Shown here: one piece after another, positions 37,338 through 46,886 of the stretch
Layout: each line of letters begins with the position of its first letter
How positions within the stretch are numbered: position 1 is the first letter of the stretch
NCBI GenBank assembly: GCA_027364575.1
Contig: DAHXPC010000007.1
Location: forward strand, 1-64,000
Source: a bacterium
GTDB taxonomy: Bacteria; Pseudomonadota; Gammaproteobacteria; UBA6186; Azoamicaceae
Direction of reading: 5' to 3'
DNA length: 64,000 nt
The notes under the pieces: model-generated
Database searches by the model: none
Told to the model about the DNA's origin: nothing
What the model saw: only the letters and a program-made list of their open reading frames with translations
Made by a program: the position numbers and the translations under genes

Positions 37338-37413
37338 TTTATTCTCCTATTGCTAAAAGAATGCATGTTTTATTCAAAGATACGCTTTACAATATGCTAC
37401 CGCAACTGTGCAA

Positions 37414-37905
37414 TTAAACAAGTTTAAGCAATATCCATTGTTCTTTTTTCGAAAGTACGACTCTTTGTAAAACAAAATATGAATTTTTAAGTCTTTTTCC
37501 ATGCAGGCAAATTGAAATATGTCCATCTTTAAACGCATTGGCAAGATTTTTAATGTGCTGTTGTGGATCGTGCGTCAAATTTTCGAAAGTACCCTTATCC
37601 CAAATAAACACTTCACCCGCCCCATATTGCCCACTCGGGATAGTGCCTGAAAAATTGGCATATTCTATGGGATGATCTTCGGTTAAAATCGCAAGATGCT
37701 TTTCACCCTTTTTTTGCGGCACCCCTTTGGGTAGCGCCCAAGATTTTAAAACCCCCTCCATTTCTAAGCGAAAATCGTAGTGTAAATGGGAAGCATGATG
37801 TTCTTGGATCACAAATATCGGGAATACCATATGATTTTTGGGGAGGTTGCCTTTAGGTTCAGGCGTTTTGGAGAAATTTCTTTTATGATGATAGGTTTCA
37901 AGCAT
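37414..37905 (-). CDS. Stand-alone LigD-type 3'-phosphoesterase
   Basis: The 163-residue protein equals the phosphoesterase domain of bacterial NHEJ ligase LigD. It carries FVIQEHHASHLHYDFRLEME, LKSWALPKGVP, EDHPIEYANFSGTIPSG and YGAGEVFIWDKG, with the His/Asp/Glu metal residues. It trims 3' ends of DNA strand breaks in the characterised enzymes. No ligase or polymerase domain and no Ku gene are in the window. Confidence 0.9.
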   Translation of the reverse strand: MLETYHHKRNFSKTPEPKGNLPKNHMVFPIFVIQEHHASHLHYDFRLEMEGVLKSWALPKGVPQKKGEKHLAILTEDHPIEYANFSGTIPSGQYGAGEVFIWDKGTFENLTHDPQQHIKNLANAFKDGHISICLHGKRLKNSYFVLQRVVLSKKEQWILLKLV

Positions 37906-38007
37906 AACTTTATTCCCTATTTAGCGAGGATCTATTCTTTATGTTACCGATTTGGTTATGATTGTCAACGGCACTGGCCAAAGCCTGATAGTTCTCTAGA
38001 TCCATCT

Positions 38008-38637
38008 CTATTCAGACGGTTTTTTAGCCACTTCATCTCGGATGTATATCGGTAATACGGCTTCAGCCGAGACCATATTGCCTAAGCGGTATTCGACGGC
38101 GGCAATTCGAGCAATATCTTCAGCATGCGGAAAGCCTGTCACCCTTTGCCAGGCGTTTGAAGGTAATAGCGCAAGGCTTTCGGGGCTTACCGATTCCTTT
38201 CCTGCGGGCTCCATAATGCCATTTGTCCCAATTTCAAAAAGCCCCCAATAGATTTCTTGCATACGTGCATCCAGACTTGCCAGTGCCTGGGTAATAGCCA
38301 TTTTTTGGTACGCCCCTTCTGCCAATGCCTGTAAAGTAGAAACAGCGATCACAGGTTTATGGGTGCCAAAACTTAAGGCTTGGATAACACTACAGGCAAT
38401 TCGAACGCCAGTGAAGCTTCCTGGACCTCTCCCAAATGCAAAAGCATCTACCTGAGAGATAAGGATCCCCGCTGCGTTTAACAGGGCATCGATCATGGGT
38501 AAGATTAATTGCGCATGCGCTCTGGGCACTAAATCAAAATGTTCAGTGATTTTTCCATTTGAATAGAGAGCAACCGAGCAGGCATCTGTGGAAGTATCTA
38601 TCGCTAAGATATTGATTTGGTTGGACAAAATATACAA
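38008..38637 (-). CDS. tsaB: TsaB, tRNA t6A synthesis protein
   Basis: Partner of TsaD in making N6-threonylcarbamoyladenosine at position 37 of ANN-decoding tRNAs. It has NILAIDTSTDACSVALYSNG, HAQLILPMIDALL, AFGRGPGSFTGVRIA and SLDARMQEIYWGLFE, all TsaB features, in 209 residues. An additional Met-led octapeptide precedes the usual start ILAIDTST. It stands alone on the minus strand. Confidence 0.95.
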   Translation of the reverse strand: MYILSNQINILAIDTSTDACSVALYSNGKITEHFDLVPRAHAQLILPMIDALLNAAGILISQVDAFAFGRGPGSFTGVRIACSVIQALSFGTHKPVIAVSTLQALAEGAYQKMAITQALASLDARMQEIYWGLFEIGTNGIMEPAGKESVSPESLALLPSNAWQRVTGFPHAEDIARIAAVEYRLGNMVSAEAVLPIYIRDEVAKKPSE

Positions 38638-38668
38638 CTTGTTATAATCATACCTTTGTCACCACAAA

Positions 38669-38712
38669 GCGTCGCACTTAATAACACTTGCTTAGAAAGC
38701 AGTGCGACGCTT
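38669..38712 (-). terminator. Terminator of the histone-like gene
   Basis: A 12-bp perfect inverted repeat (AAGCGTCGCACT at 38669-38680 and its complement at 38701-38712) with a 20-base loop lies 18 bases after the stop of the histone-like gene on the minus strand. Only a short T-run follows. Confidence 0.6.
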
Positions 38713-38729
38713 AATGGCTTCTTATAGAT

Positions 38730-39320
38730 TTAAGCAGCCATTGCTACGTGAGCAACTGCTTTCGCTTTTTTACCACGAACTGCTTTTTTACGAGTAGCGA
38801 CTACTTTCTTCGTAGCAGACACTCGTTTTTTTGCAGCAGCAGCTTTTGGCTTACGTGCTACAGTTTTTACTTTCTTAGCGGTTGTTTTTTTAGCAGCGGC
38901 TTTTTTGACCACTTTTTTAGCCGTTGCTTTCTTAGCAACTGCTTTTTTAGCACCTACTTTCTTAGCACCTACTTTCTTAGCAACTGCTTTCTTAGCAACT
39001 GCTTTCTTAGCAACTGCTTTCTTAGCACCTACTTTCCTAGCAACTGCTTTCTTAGCCGTTACTTTTTTGGCAACAGCCTTCTTAACGCCTACTTTCTTAG
39101 CAACCGCTTTTTTGGCAGTTGTCTTAGCAGCTACCGCTTTTTTAGCAACTGCTGCTTTCTTAACGCCAACCTTCTTAACGGTTGCTTTTTTAGCAACTGC
39201 TTTCTTAGCTACACGTTTTTTAGGGGCTGCCACAGCCTTTTCAACTAGGGCTTTAGCTTTACGAGCCATTGTCTTCACGCCAGCTTTTGCTTTCTTGACG
39301 ATTTTATTTACCTTTGCCAT
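38730..39320 (-). CDS. Histone H1-like Lys/Ala-rich DNA-binding protein
   Basis: A 196-residue protein made almost wholly of Lys, Ala and Val repeats of the type KKAVAKK(A/V)GA, with an N-terminus [20 protein letters not shown]. It resembles eukaryotic H1 tails and bacterial HctB/AlgP/Coxiella Hq1-like proteins, which bind and compact DNA non-specifically. AGGAG 7 bases before ATG 39320 sets the start. Repeats of 15-30 bases give an antisense open frame. It might condense the nucleoid in a resting form, by analogy with Coxiella and Chlamydia. Confidence 0.88.
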   Translation of the reverse strand: MAKVNKIVKKAKAGVKTMARKAKALVEKAVAAPKKRVAKKAVAKKATVKKVGVKKAAVAKKAVAAKTTAKKAVAKKVGVKKAVAKKVTAKKAVARKVGAKKAVAKKAVAKKAVAKKVGAKKVGAKKAVAKKATAKKVVKKAAAKKTTAKKVKTVARKPKAAAAKKRVSATKKVVATRKKAVRGKKAKAVAHVAMAA

Positions 39321-39350
39321 TCTCGATCTCCTACGGCTTATCTCTAACAA

Positions 39351-39981
39351 TTAGACAATACAAACATAGCACAGATATTATGTCAGTACATAGTCCATTG
39401 TCAAAATTTTTTAAAAAAGTGTATCAAAATATAAAAATACCATCTCTAATATGGCTGGAGAAATGGTTATCTCACATCGTAATCCACACTTAATAACATT
39501 CCTAACCGCAGGCTATTGTCCCCTCGCAATCCACCAAAAACGGGTACTGATTTTGGTCATTTTTCCGCACAAGACGCCACCCGTGTTTTTGCATTTATAT
39601 TGATATTATCTTTCATTTTACAGTTTCATTGCGGAGAAAATCCAATCTTTCCCTAAGGACAGCCATCTTAAATTTTTAAGAATTGAGCGATAGCCAATCC
39701 CCCTTCTGTTCTACGCAATCACGATTCTTAAGTGCTCCTCCTGAATCATTGATTGCCCTTCCTCACTTTGAGTATTCATCTTAATGGTTACCAGATGGCA
39801 TGCATCCAATTCATTGGATGTAGAATAGAAAAAAAACCATTTTGCGGTTCCGCGATTGGGGCGCAGGTGATGGGATTGGTTTTATAAAAATGGCATTCCG
39901 CCTACAACCCTATAGGTCAAAGGCTTATATCGAGATAAACAACCAATAGGGTTCATCCCGATTATTGAATAGAAAAATGGG
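39351..39981. other. Gap of about 630 bases
   Basis: I find no convincing gene. A short minus-strand frame (MNTQSEEGQSMIQEEHLRIVIA) near 39718-39786 has a plausible start but no family. An imperfect 11-bp inverted repeat (39907-39917 with 39941-39951, AACCCTATAGG) lies near the right end and may belong to thioredoxin gene termination. A segment near 39535-39570 resembles IS-terminal sequence only vaguely. Confidence 0.35.
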
Positions 39982-40350
39982 CTATTCCGCGGCTTTTTGC
40001 AGGCGAACTTTTTCCTGAAGCTCTGCTATATCTATCGTTTTAGCTTTTTGAATAACTTCTTCTAGTGCTGCCTGTTGTAAAGCACCCGGTTCCGCATAGA
40101 CAACGATGCCTCCGCGGAAAATAATCAGCATCGGAATAGAGCGAACATTAAAATCTTGTGCCAATTGTCGCTCTTTATCGATATCCACTTTGCCAAAGAC
40201 AATATCATTATGCCTTTCTGAAACCGTTTCATAAATTTCACCAAAGCCTCTACAGGGACCACACCATTCCGCCCAAAAATCAACCAATACGGTCTCATGT
40301 GCGGCCACAAAAGCATCAAAATTTTCTTCGCTTAGTGAATGGGTGGGCAT
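39982..40350 (-). CDS. Thioredoxin-family protein
   Basis: A 122-residue thioredoxin fold with the WAEWCGPC active site (Cys30 and Cys33) and the cis-proline loop [10 protein letters not shown]. It reduces disulfides in the cytosol. There is a charged C-terminal extension ([13 protein letters not shown]). It overlaps the end of adk by 19 bases, so the two are co-transcribed. E. coli TrxA has WCGPCK; here Arg follows the second Cys. Confidence 0.92.
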   Translation of the reverse strand: MPTHSLSEENFDAFVAAHETVLVDFWAEWCGPCRGFGEIYETVSERHNDIVFGKVDIDKERQLAQDFNVRSIPMLIIFRGGIVVYAEPGALQQAALEEVIQKAKTIDIAELQEKVRLQKAAE

Positions 40351-40982
40351 TTACATATCTCCAGAATACGCTGGCGAATACTGTCAACCGAGCCCACACC
40401 CGATATCTGCATACACCGCGCAGTCCCCTTATTTTGATACCATTTTACTAAGGGCTCTGTTTCCTGATGATAAATCTGTAATCGGTTGCGTATGGTGGCC
40501 TCTTTATCATCTTCTCGTTGTATTAAAGCCTCGCCGGTTTGATCATCCTTCCCCGGAATTTTAGGAGGGTTAAATTGAATATGATAGGTTCGACCAGAAG
40601 CTGCATGGATCCATCGACCACTTAACCGTTTGATGATTTCTTCGTCTGGCACCTGAATCTCAATTACCCAATCTAATGCGATGCCCACTGCCTCTAACAT
40701 TTCTGCTTGTGGAATGGTCCTTGGAAATCCATCCAATAAAAACCCTGCAGCACAATCCGGCTGCTGAATGCGTTCTTTAATCAATGCAAGGATAATATCA
40801 TTTTGCACCAATTGGCCAGAAGCCATAATATGCTTTATTTCTTGACCTATCTTCGTGCCTTCAGTCACCGCCCTGCGTAGCATATCACCCGTAGAAATCT
40901 GGGGGATGGAAAACTGCTTGCAAATCATTTCTGCCTGCGTGCCCTTCCCCGCGCCCGGAGGTCCTAATAAAATAATACGCAT
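40332..40982 (-). CDS. adk: Adenylate kinase
   Basis: Interconverts ATP + AMP and 2 ADP. It has the P-loop [34 protein letters not shown], and the long LID ([14 protein letters not shown]) without zinc cysteines, as in gram-negative enzymes. It has 216 residues, E. coli length. A thioredoxin gene overlaps its 3' end. Confidence 0.97.
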   Translation of the reverse strand: MRIILLGPPGAGKGTQAEMICKQFSIPQISTGDMLRRAVTEGTKIGQEIKHIMASGQLVQNDIILALIKERIQQPDCAAGFLLDGFPRTIPQAEMLEAVGIALDWVIEIQVPDEEIIKRLSGRWIHAASGRTYHIQFNPPKIPGKDDQTGEALIQREDDKEATIRNRLQIYHQETEPLVKWYQNKGTARCMQISGVGSVDSIRQRILEICKCPPIH

Positions 40983-41104
40983 GCTCGCCTCCTAGCTTCT
41001 CAAAAAGTCAACAGTATACCAACTTGATAATCCCATCGCCATACGATCTCATCCATCCACTGACGGCTTGGCGTATATTTTTTTATGCCACGCCAATTTT
41101 AGGC

Positions 41105-42409
41105 TTATCGAGTTAGTACGGCTATCGATTCAACATGCGTCGTCTGTGGAAACATATCTAATACACCCACCGATCCTAAGGTAAATTTATATTTTTTAAC
41201 GAGCTCGCCTATATCACGCGCAAACGTGGCCGGATTACAAGACACATACACGATTTTATAAGCCCCACCTTTATGAATAATCGGCAATATTTCCAATGCA
41301 CCTGTACGCGGTGGATCTAATAAAACTTTATTAAAAGACTGCTTAACCCATTTCGCATCCAATACGCTGCCTTGCAAATTAGAGGCATAAAATTCGATAT
41401 TCATTAGCTTATTGGACAAGGCATTTTGATAAGCTTTTTTGACGATTTCCGCGTTTGCTTCTATTCCAACCACTTTTGCCACAAAACGAGCAATCGGTAA
41501 GCTAAAGTTGCCCAACCCACAAAAAAGATCAAGTACGCGATCAGTGGGCTCTAATGCCAATAATTCTATAACGCGAGACACCATTTGTTGATTAATATCA
41601 AAATTGACTTGCGTAAAATCCGTGGGTTGATACTGAATTGCTATATTCGCGTCCGACAGGCGATACTTTAACATTCCATCTTCTTCTATAGAATGCAGCG
41701 GGACCAAAGGTTCTGTGCTATCAGATTGCAAATAAATAGCAATCTGGTTCTCTACTCCAAACGCCTTTAATGCTTGCCTATCTTCTTGCCCTACGGGCGC
41801 TTCGTTCCGAAATACCAATGCACTGGAATGTTCGCCTACCGCAATTTCTACCTGTATAATAGATTGGTAAGCCTTAAGCGTTGATATTTGCCCTTGCAGT
41901 TTTTGTAATACAATGGCGACTGAAGGGTGCAAAATATCACATTGTTGAATATCTGCAAGATAATTCGGATTTTTTGCTTTAAAGCCGACCAATACTTTTC
42001 CTTTTTTAAGGACATATTTTACGCCTAAACGTGCTTTTCGACGATAACCATACACCGGGCCCAAAATAGGGGGTAAGATGTCGGTAGGGGTTACCCCACC
42101 AAAGTGCAATAAGTTTTCTAAAACCACACTTTGCTTAAAATGGATTTGGGCCATGGGATCCATATGCTGCAAGGCACATCCACCGCATTCCGAAAAGTGA
42201 ATACAGCGCGGCGTTACCCTATCCGCGGATGCCTGAACCACTTCAACTGCCACCCCTTCATCAAATCGATTTCGGCGTTTTTTATATGTAAATACAACCG
42301 TTTCACCCGGAAGAGCACCTTCAATAAAAGTGGTTTTACCCTTAACAGAAGCTATGCCTCTTCCCTCATGTGAAAGGGCATGCACATGTGCGATTACAGA
42401 CTCATTCAT
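41105..42409 (-). CDS. rlmD: RlmD, 23S rRNA m5U1939 methyltransferase
   Basis: It has an N-terminal TRAM domain (about 1-60), an iron-sulfur cluster motif CIHFSECGGCALQHM plus a further Cys near 155, and a Rossmann methyltransferase domain with VLDLFCGLGNFSLPIA. The catalytic KIVYVSCNPATFARDI is present. It has 434 residues, as in E. coli. It overlaps the upstream exonuclease gene by 8 bases. Confidence 0.95.
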   Translation of the reverse strand: MNESVIAHVHALSHEGRGIASVKGKTTFIEGALPGETVVFTYKKRRNRFDEGVAVEVVQASADRVTPRCIHFSECGGCALQHMDPMAQIHFKQSVVLENLLHFGGVTPTDILPPILGPVYGYRRKARLGVKYVLKKGKVLVGFKAKNPNYLADIQQCDILHPSVAIVLQKLQGQISTLKAYQSIIQVEIAVGEHSSALVFRNEAPVGQEDRQALKAFGVENQIAIYLQSDSTEPLVPLHSIEEDGMLKYRLSDANIAIQYQPTDFTQVNFDINQQMVSRVIELLALEPTDRVLDLFCGLGNFSLPIARFVAKVVGIEANAEIVKKAYQNALSNKLMNIEFYASNLQGSVLDAKWVKQSFNKVLLDPPRTGALEILPIIHKGGAYKIVYVSCNPATFARDIGELVKKYKFTLGSVGVLDMFPQTTHVESIAVLTR

Positions 42410-43187
42410 GGGATTGCCATACCTTTAAAAAAGTTAAAAAATGTGCTTTATCGGCGCTGAGTAAATAGGCTTTTAATCGTTCTGTTTCAAAATCGATTTC
42501 GTCTTTATTTAAATGACCTCGAATATACTGAAAACGCAAATAAATTAAATAGGTGTTTAATACATCGGTTTCACAATAATTTCGGATATTCGAGAGATCC
42601 CCCGCTTGATAGGTTTTCCATACTTCTCCCCCTGCCATGCCCATTTTACCCGGCAGGCCTAATAAAATAGAAAGCTCATCTAAAGGCGCAAAAGCACGGC
42701 TTTGATAGCCTGCCAAAACATCCATCAAATCCATATGCCTCTGATGATAACGACTCAAATAATTATTCCACTTGAAGGCAGGTTCATCATCACCGGTTTC
42801 CCAATATCGGGGAGCAGGGATCCCATGCAACAAAGACCTATAATGTAAGACAGGAAGATCAAACCCAGAGCCATTCCAAGAAACCAAAATTGGGGTATAG
42901 CGTTCTATGCCTTCAAAAAAGCGCGCAATAATGTCACTTTCTGTGGCATCTAGATCCCCTAATGACCATACCTTTACCCACTCAGGCGTTGAAACGACAA
43001 CCGATATACTCACAATTTGGTGTAAATAATGAGGCAAGAACGTTGAGGCACCCTGAGTCTGTTGCTCTCGACGCGCAAATAAGGCCTCGGCAACCTCTTG
43101 ATCGGTGCTATCGGTAAGTCCTAATAGCCGTCTGCCCGCGTTAATATCCGGTACCGTTTCTAAATCGTAAACCATTATTGCAGCCAT
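42402..43187 (-). CDS. PolB-like 3'-5' exonuclease
   Basis: A stand-alone DnaQ-fold exonuclease related to the proofreading domain of family B polymerases. The metal motifs are VYDLETVPD near the N-terminus, LVSWNGSGFDLPVLHYR in the middle and YCETDVLNTYLIYLR near the end. I use ATG 43187, preceded by GAGAG. A longer frame to 43277 would overlap the divergent kinase gene. It has 261 residues. It probably has a repair role. Confidence 0.88.
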   Translation of the reverse strand: MAAIMVYDLETVPDINAGRRLLGLTDSTDQEVAEALFARREQQTQGASTFLPHYLHQIVSISVVVSTPEWVKVWSLGDLDATESDIIARFFEGIERYTPILVSWNGSGFDLPVLHYRSLLHGIPAPRYWETGDDEPAFKWNNYLSRYHQRHMDLMDVLAGYQSRAFAPLDELSILLGLPGKMGMAGGEVWKTYQAGDLSNIRNYCETDVLNTYLIYLRFQYIRGHLNKDEIDFETERLKAYLLSADKAHFLTFLKVWQSHE

Positions 43188-43256
43188 GAAGCCTACTCTC
43201 TCTTTATTCAGAATTCGCCCATTGCACACTATCTTGTAACCCGGCACAATACCTTT

Positions 43257-45653
43257 ATGAAATGGGGCATTAAACATCAGGTATTATTATTGGCATTGGT
43301 GCCGACCATCACCATTTCTGTGCTGCTGAGCGCCTTTTTTACCAGCAGCCGTCTGCAAGACCTTGAAAATTCATTCCGGGAATATGGGGAAGCCATCGGC
43401 TTAAAGCTAGCGGTAGTCAGCGAGTATGGTGTTTTTTCCCAAAATAAGTTGTTATTGCAAAGCTTAGCGGATGCGACGCTGACTGAACACAACGCACAAA
43501 GCGTCACCTTCTATACAAAAAACGGAGAAGAAATTGTATCGGTTGGGCAACCCCACCTGCCCTTTACGCCCCCAACAGAAACAGAGCCCTATAGTGAAAA
43601 GTTTTTCATTCAGGAAAATAAAGATTCTATTGCCTTTTTACACCCGGTTGTCATTCGACAAGAAATTCACGAGGTGCATTCTGAACTCGGTCAAAATCAA
43701 AGAATCATTGGATGGTTAAAACTTGAGTTAGAAACTAAATCCATACATATTCGCCAATCTAAAATCCTAATGCATACTTGTATGATCTATCTATTAGGCC
43801 TTAGCATTAGTGGGTTACTCGCCTTTCAAATGAGCCGCCATGTTACCCGTCCCGTTTTAGAGCTGGCCCAAGCAGTTGAGCGTATCAAAAAAGGAAAATT
43901 AAACACTCGCATTCGAACCTCTGCCTATCAAGAGATAGAGGTTCTAGAATCGGGTATCAATACCATGGCACAAGCATTAGAAAATGCCCATTCGGAATTA
44001 CAACATAAAATTGATCAAGCGACGCTCAGTTTAAGACGAACCTTAGAAACTATTGAAGTGCAAAATATCGAGCTGGAAATTGCCAGAAGAGCTGCAGAAA
44101 ACGCCAGCAAGATTAAATCTGAATTCTTAGCCGATATGAGCCATGAAATTCGTAATCCTTTAAATGGGGTTATTGGGTTTATTAATTTATTACAAAAAAC
44201 AGAACTCAACAAAAAACAGCATGAATACATCACCACCATACAAAAATCGGCCGGAAATTTATTAGCCATTATTAATGATATTTTAGACTTTTCTAAAATT
44301 GAAGCTGGAAAACTGCGGATTGAAAATACGCCACTTGATATTCGGGATTGTATTGATGAAACTTTAAATTTATTGGCACCGCATGCGCATGAAAAAAATA
44401 TTGCATTAATTCCATTAATCTATTCTGACGTGCCACCCATTGTGATGGGCGATCCGCTACGCATTAAACAAATCATCACGAATCTTGTCAGCAATTCCAT
44501 CAAATTTACCGATCATGGCAGTATTATTATACGCGTGATATTGGAAAGCGAGTCTATTTCCCACTTGGTCATCCGCACGAGCGTTACCGATACCGGCATT
44601 GGTCTTTCCAGTGAAGAGCAAAAACTTTTATTCCAAGCATTTAATCAAACTAAAATTGATACTTCTCGTAAATTTGGCGGCACTGGCCTAGGCTTGGTGA
44701 TTTGCAAAAAATTAGTGGAACAGATGGGCGGAAATATTGGTGTTGAAAGTGAATCCCAAAAAGGCGCAACCTTTTGGTTTACCTTTCAAGTCAATAAATA
44801 TATTGAGACCCCCATCCATTCTGGAAATAATGCGCTTAGCTATTCACAGGCTTTTATCGCAAACGCTGAACATACTGTGGCTGACGATGCCAATGATACC
44901 TGCTTAACGGCGTCTGAGTCCAAGTCGTCATTGGTAAAAGTCTTAGCCGTCGATGATAATCCTGAAAATTTAAAATTAATCACTGTTCTCTTAGAGGAAA
45001 TGGGATTTGAAGTCGCCATTGCAGCGAGCGCAGAAGAAGCCATAGAAGCTGTACGCCATTATTTATTTAACTTGATATTTATGGATATACGCATGCCAAG
45101 GATGAATGGTATTGAAGCGGCACATATTATTCGCAAATTAGAAGCCGACAATCAACGTCGTCCAACCCCGATTATTGCGCTGACCGCTCATGCATTAGCC
45201 AGTGAAAAAAAGGCTCTGTTAGCAGCTGGCATTGACGATTACCTTTCAAAGCCCATTGGCGAACCAGAGCTTAAAGCCATATTAGATAAATGGGTGCCTA
45301 AGCCTTCCGCCCCAGCGATTTTTGATTGGGAATTGGCTAAAAAACTTGCAGGCGGACGGGCTGAATTGGCAAAAGAATTTTTTGAAAAATTAATTGCCTC
45401 TCTCCCTCAGGACAGAAGCCGTATTCTAGAGTCTTACCAAGCGCAAAATTGGAAAGCACTCCGCGATCATGTCCATAAGTTACATGGGGCCTGTTGTTAT
45501 TGTGGAGTCCCTCAATTAAAAGAATGTGCTCGAATATTAGAGGACGCGGCACTGACTCGTGTCTCAGGCATTATTAAACCCCAAATGGACGCTTTTGATA
45601 GTGCGGTTAATGCACTGCTTTCACAAGCGGAAAGCATTATCGCCACTCTATAA
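43257..45653 (+). CDS. BarA/GacS/LetS-type hybrid sensor kinase
   Basis: A 798-residue tripartite hybrid kinase. TM1 lies near 8-28, a periplasmic domain near 30-170, TM2 near 176-196 and a HAMP segment (SRHVTRPVLELAQAVERI) follows. The HisKA domain has His296 in DMSHEIRNPLNGV, then an ATPase domain (VTDTGIGLS, GTGLGLVIC). A receiver domain has Asp610 in FMDIRMPRMNG and a C-terminal HPt has His740 in HKLHG. This matches BarA/GacS/LetS, which act through a GacA/LetA regulator and small RNAs on CsrA. No such regulator or RNA is in the window. Confidence 0.92.
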   Translation: MKWGIKHQVLLLALVPTITISVLLSAFFTSSRLQDLENSFREYGEAIGLKLAVVSEYGVFSQNKLLLQSLADATLTEHNAQSVTFYTKNGEEIVSVGQPHLPFTPPTETEPYSEKFFIQENKDSIAFLHPVVIRQEIHEVHSELGQNQRIIGWLKLELETKSIHIRQSKILMHTCMIYLLGLSISGLLAFQMSRHVTRPVLELAQAVERIKKGKLNTRIRTSAYQEIEVLESGINTMAQALENAHSELQHKIDQATLSLRRTLETIEVQNIELEIARRAAENASKIKSEFLADMSHEIRNPLNGVIGFINLLQKTELNKKQHEYITTIQKSAGNLLAIINDILDFSKIEAGKLRIENTPLDIRDCIDETLNLLAPHAHEKNIALIPLIYSDVPPIVMGDPLRIKQIITNLVSNSIKFTDHGSIIIRVILESESISHLVIRTSVTDTGIGLSSEEQKLLFQAFNQTKIDTSRKFGGTGLGLVICKKLVEQMGGNIGVESESQKGATFWFTFQVNKYIETPIHSGNNALSYSQAFIANAEHTVADDANDTCLTASESKSSLVKVLAVDDNPENLKLITVLLEEMGFEVAIAASAEEAIEAVRHYLFNLIFMDIRMPRMNGIEAAHIIRKLEADNQRRPTPIIALTAHALASEKKALLAAGIDDYLSKPIGEPELKAILDKWVPKPSAPAIFDWELAKKLAGGRAELAKEFFEKLIASLPQDRSRILESYQAQNWKALRDHVHKLHGACCYCGVPQLKECARILEDAALTRVSGIIKPQMDAFDSAVNALLSQAESIIATL

Positions 45654-45661
45654 AATACTGT

Positions 45662-45712
45662 CACCCCCATAACCCTCCCTCGCTTGGCAGGGAAGGGTTA
45701 GGGTGGGGGAAG
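45662..45712. terminator. Long imperfect hairpin between convergent genes
   Basis: CCCCATAACCCTCCCTCGC pairs imperfectly with GCAGGGAAGGGTTAGGGTGGGG across a three-base loop (about 45665-45707). It lies between the stop of the kinase gene and that of acpS, which converge. It is probably a bidirectional terminator, or one of a family of dispersed palindromes. Confidence 0.6.
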
Positions 45713-45746
45713 GGAGTACCAGTGCGCTATAAATGAATTTCTATTT

Positions 45747-46133
45747 TCAGCCTGCGGTTAAAATAACAAATGCCAAAGCAAATTCTTTCTCATCCGATAG
45801 GCTAACATGGCTGTCAGTCACCCCTTTTTTAAGCATTTCGGCGGCCGTGCCCCCGATAAATTGCAAATACGGACGGCCTAAGGCATCATTGCTCACCCCA
45901 ATTTCGGTTAATAAAATGCCCTGTGCGCGAAAACCTGTTCCAATGGCTTTTGCAACAGCTTCTTTAGCAGCATAGCGTTTTGCTAAAAAGCCAATGGGAT
46001 GACGGGATTTAGCTAAATCTTCCCATTCACTTTTCGTTAAAATGCGCCTTGCGAACGCACGTCCGAAGCGCTGCCAAATTGCCGCGATTCTTGCAGTCGA
46101 AACCATATCTGTACCAATACCAACAATCTTCAT
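45747..46133 (-). CDS. acpS: AcpS, holo-ACP synthase
   Basis: Transfers 4'-phosphopantetheine from CoA to acyl carrier protein. It has the motifs GIGTDMVSTARI and FLAKRYAAKEAVAKAIGTG in 128 residues. Its start overlaps the recO stop by four bases. It ends the lepA-lepB-rnc-era-recO-acpS run. pdxJ, which lies between recO and acpS in E. coli, is absent. Confidence 0.95.
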   Translation of the reverse strand: MKIVGIGTDMVSTARIAAIWQRFGRAFARRILTKSEWEDLAKSRHPIGFLAKRYAAKEAVAKAIGTGFRAQGILLTEIGVSNDALGRPYLQFIGGTAAEMLKKGVTDSHVSLSDEKEFALAFVILTAG

Positions 46134-46861
46134 AATAATCTTCTACTCTCTAAAGGCCGGACCCCTAAATGAGGCGCGAGGGCCTGGCGCATTAACCGTT
46201 TAGCATCCGATAAAGCCCATCCCTCGGTTAGCTGTTCTTGATCTAAGGCCAATAAACTTTTCCCTTTGAATATAACATTCGATTGGTGATGATATTTATC
46301 TTCATTATAGGAATACGCAGCAGGCACTAATTTAGGACCTAAGGCCGGATCAAAATGATACAGATCCTCAGCTTCAATGACATGGCCCGTTTCTACCTCT
46401 TTCCCTAATTGTAATTCGTACCCTAAGGTTTTTAACAACGACTTTTCAAATATACGCAGCACGGCTTGCCCATCTGCAACTAGATTTAATTTTCCGAGTT
46501 CAATTAACGCTGTATCATAACTTTGAAAAAGATCCGGATTCGCATCAAAACGGTATAATAATCGCATTAATAATTCATTCAAATAAAAAGCGCTCACCAA
46601 TCTGCGGCCCATCAAGAATGGCCAAACCCCCACAGAATCAAAATGGGTTAAGGTTAATAACTCTCCTTTGCCACAACAAGAAATTAACAGAGGAATAAAG
46701 GGTTGCAGTAAACCTTTGGCAGGCGATTTTGGTCTTCGGATCCCTTTGGCCACAACGCCGATACGACCATAATCGCGGCAAAATAATTCTAAAATTTGGC
46801 TGGTTTCACGATAAGGCCTTCGGTGCAAAATATACGCAGGCTGGAACTCAATCCGTTGCAT
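46130..46861 (-). CDS. recO: RecO, recombination mediator
   Basis: Helps RecR load RecA at gaps. It has an N-terminal OB fold (AYILHRRPYRETSQILELFCRDYGR), where RPYRETS and GRIGVVAKG are typical, and a helical C-terminal domain with YLNELLMRLL. It has 243 residues. Located between era and acpS as in many gammaproteobacteria. Confidence 0.93.
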   Translation of the reverse strand: MQRIEFQPAYILHRRPYRETSQILELFCRDYGRIGVVAKGIRRPKSPAKGLLQPFIPLLISCCGKGELLTLTHFDSVGVWPFLMGRRLVSAFYLNELLMRLLYRFDANPDLFQSYDTALIELGKLNLVADGQAVLRIFEKSLLKTLGYELQLGKEVETGHVIEAEDLYHFDPALGPKLVPAAYSYNEDKYHHQSNVIFKGKSLLALDQEQLTEGWALSDAKRLMRQALAPHLGVRPLESRRLL

Positions 46862-46886
46862 AATCTTGGGTTACCTCTGCCCACTT

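Noticed and set aside
38748..39354. Two plus-strand frames with Phe/Leu/Ala or Cys/Phe repeats
   Set aside because: They are antisense to the histone H1-like repeat gene.
39351..39981. Possible IS21-like terminal sequence or small gene
   Set aside because: The resemblance is short and no transposase remnant or reliable frame accompanies it.
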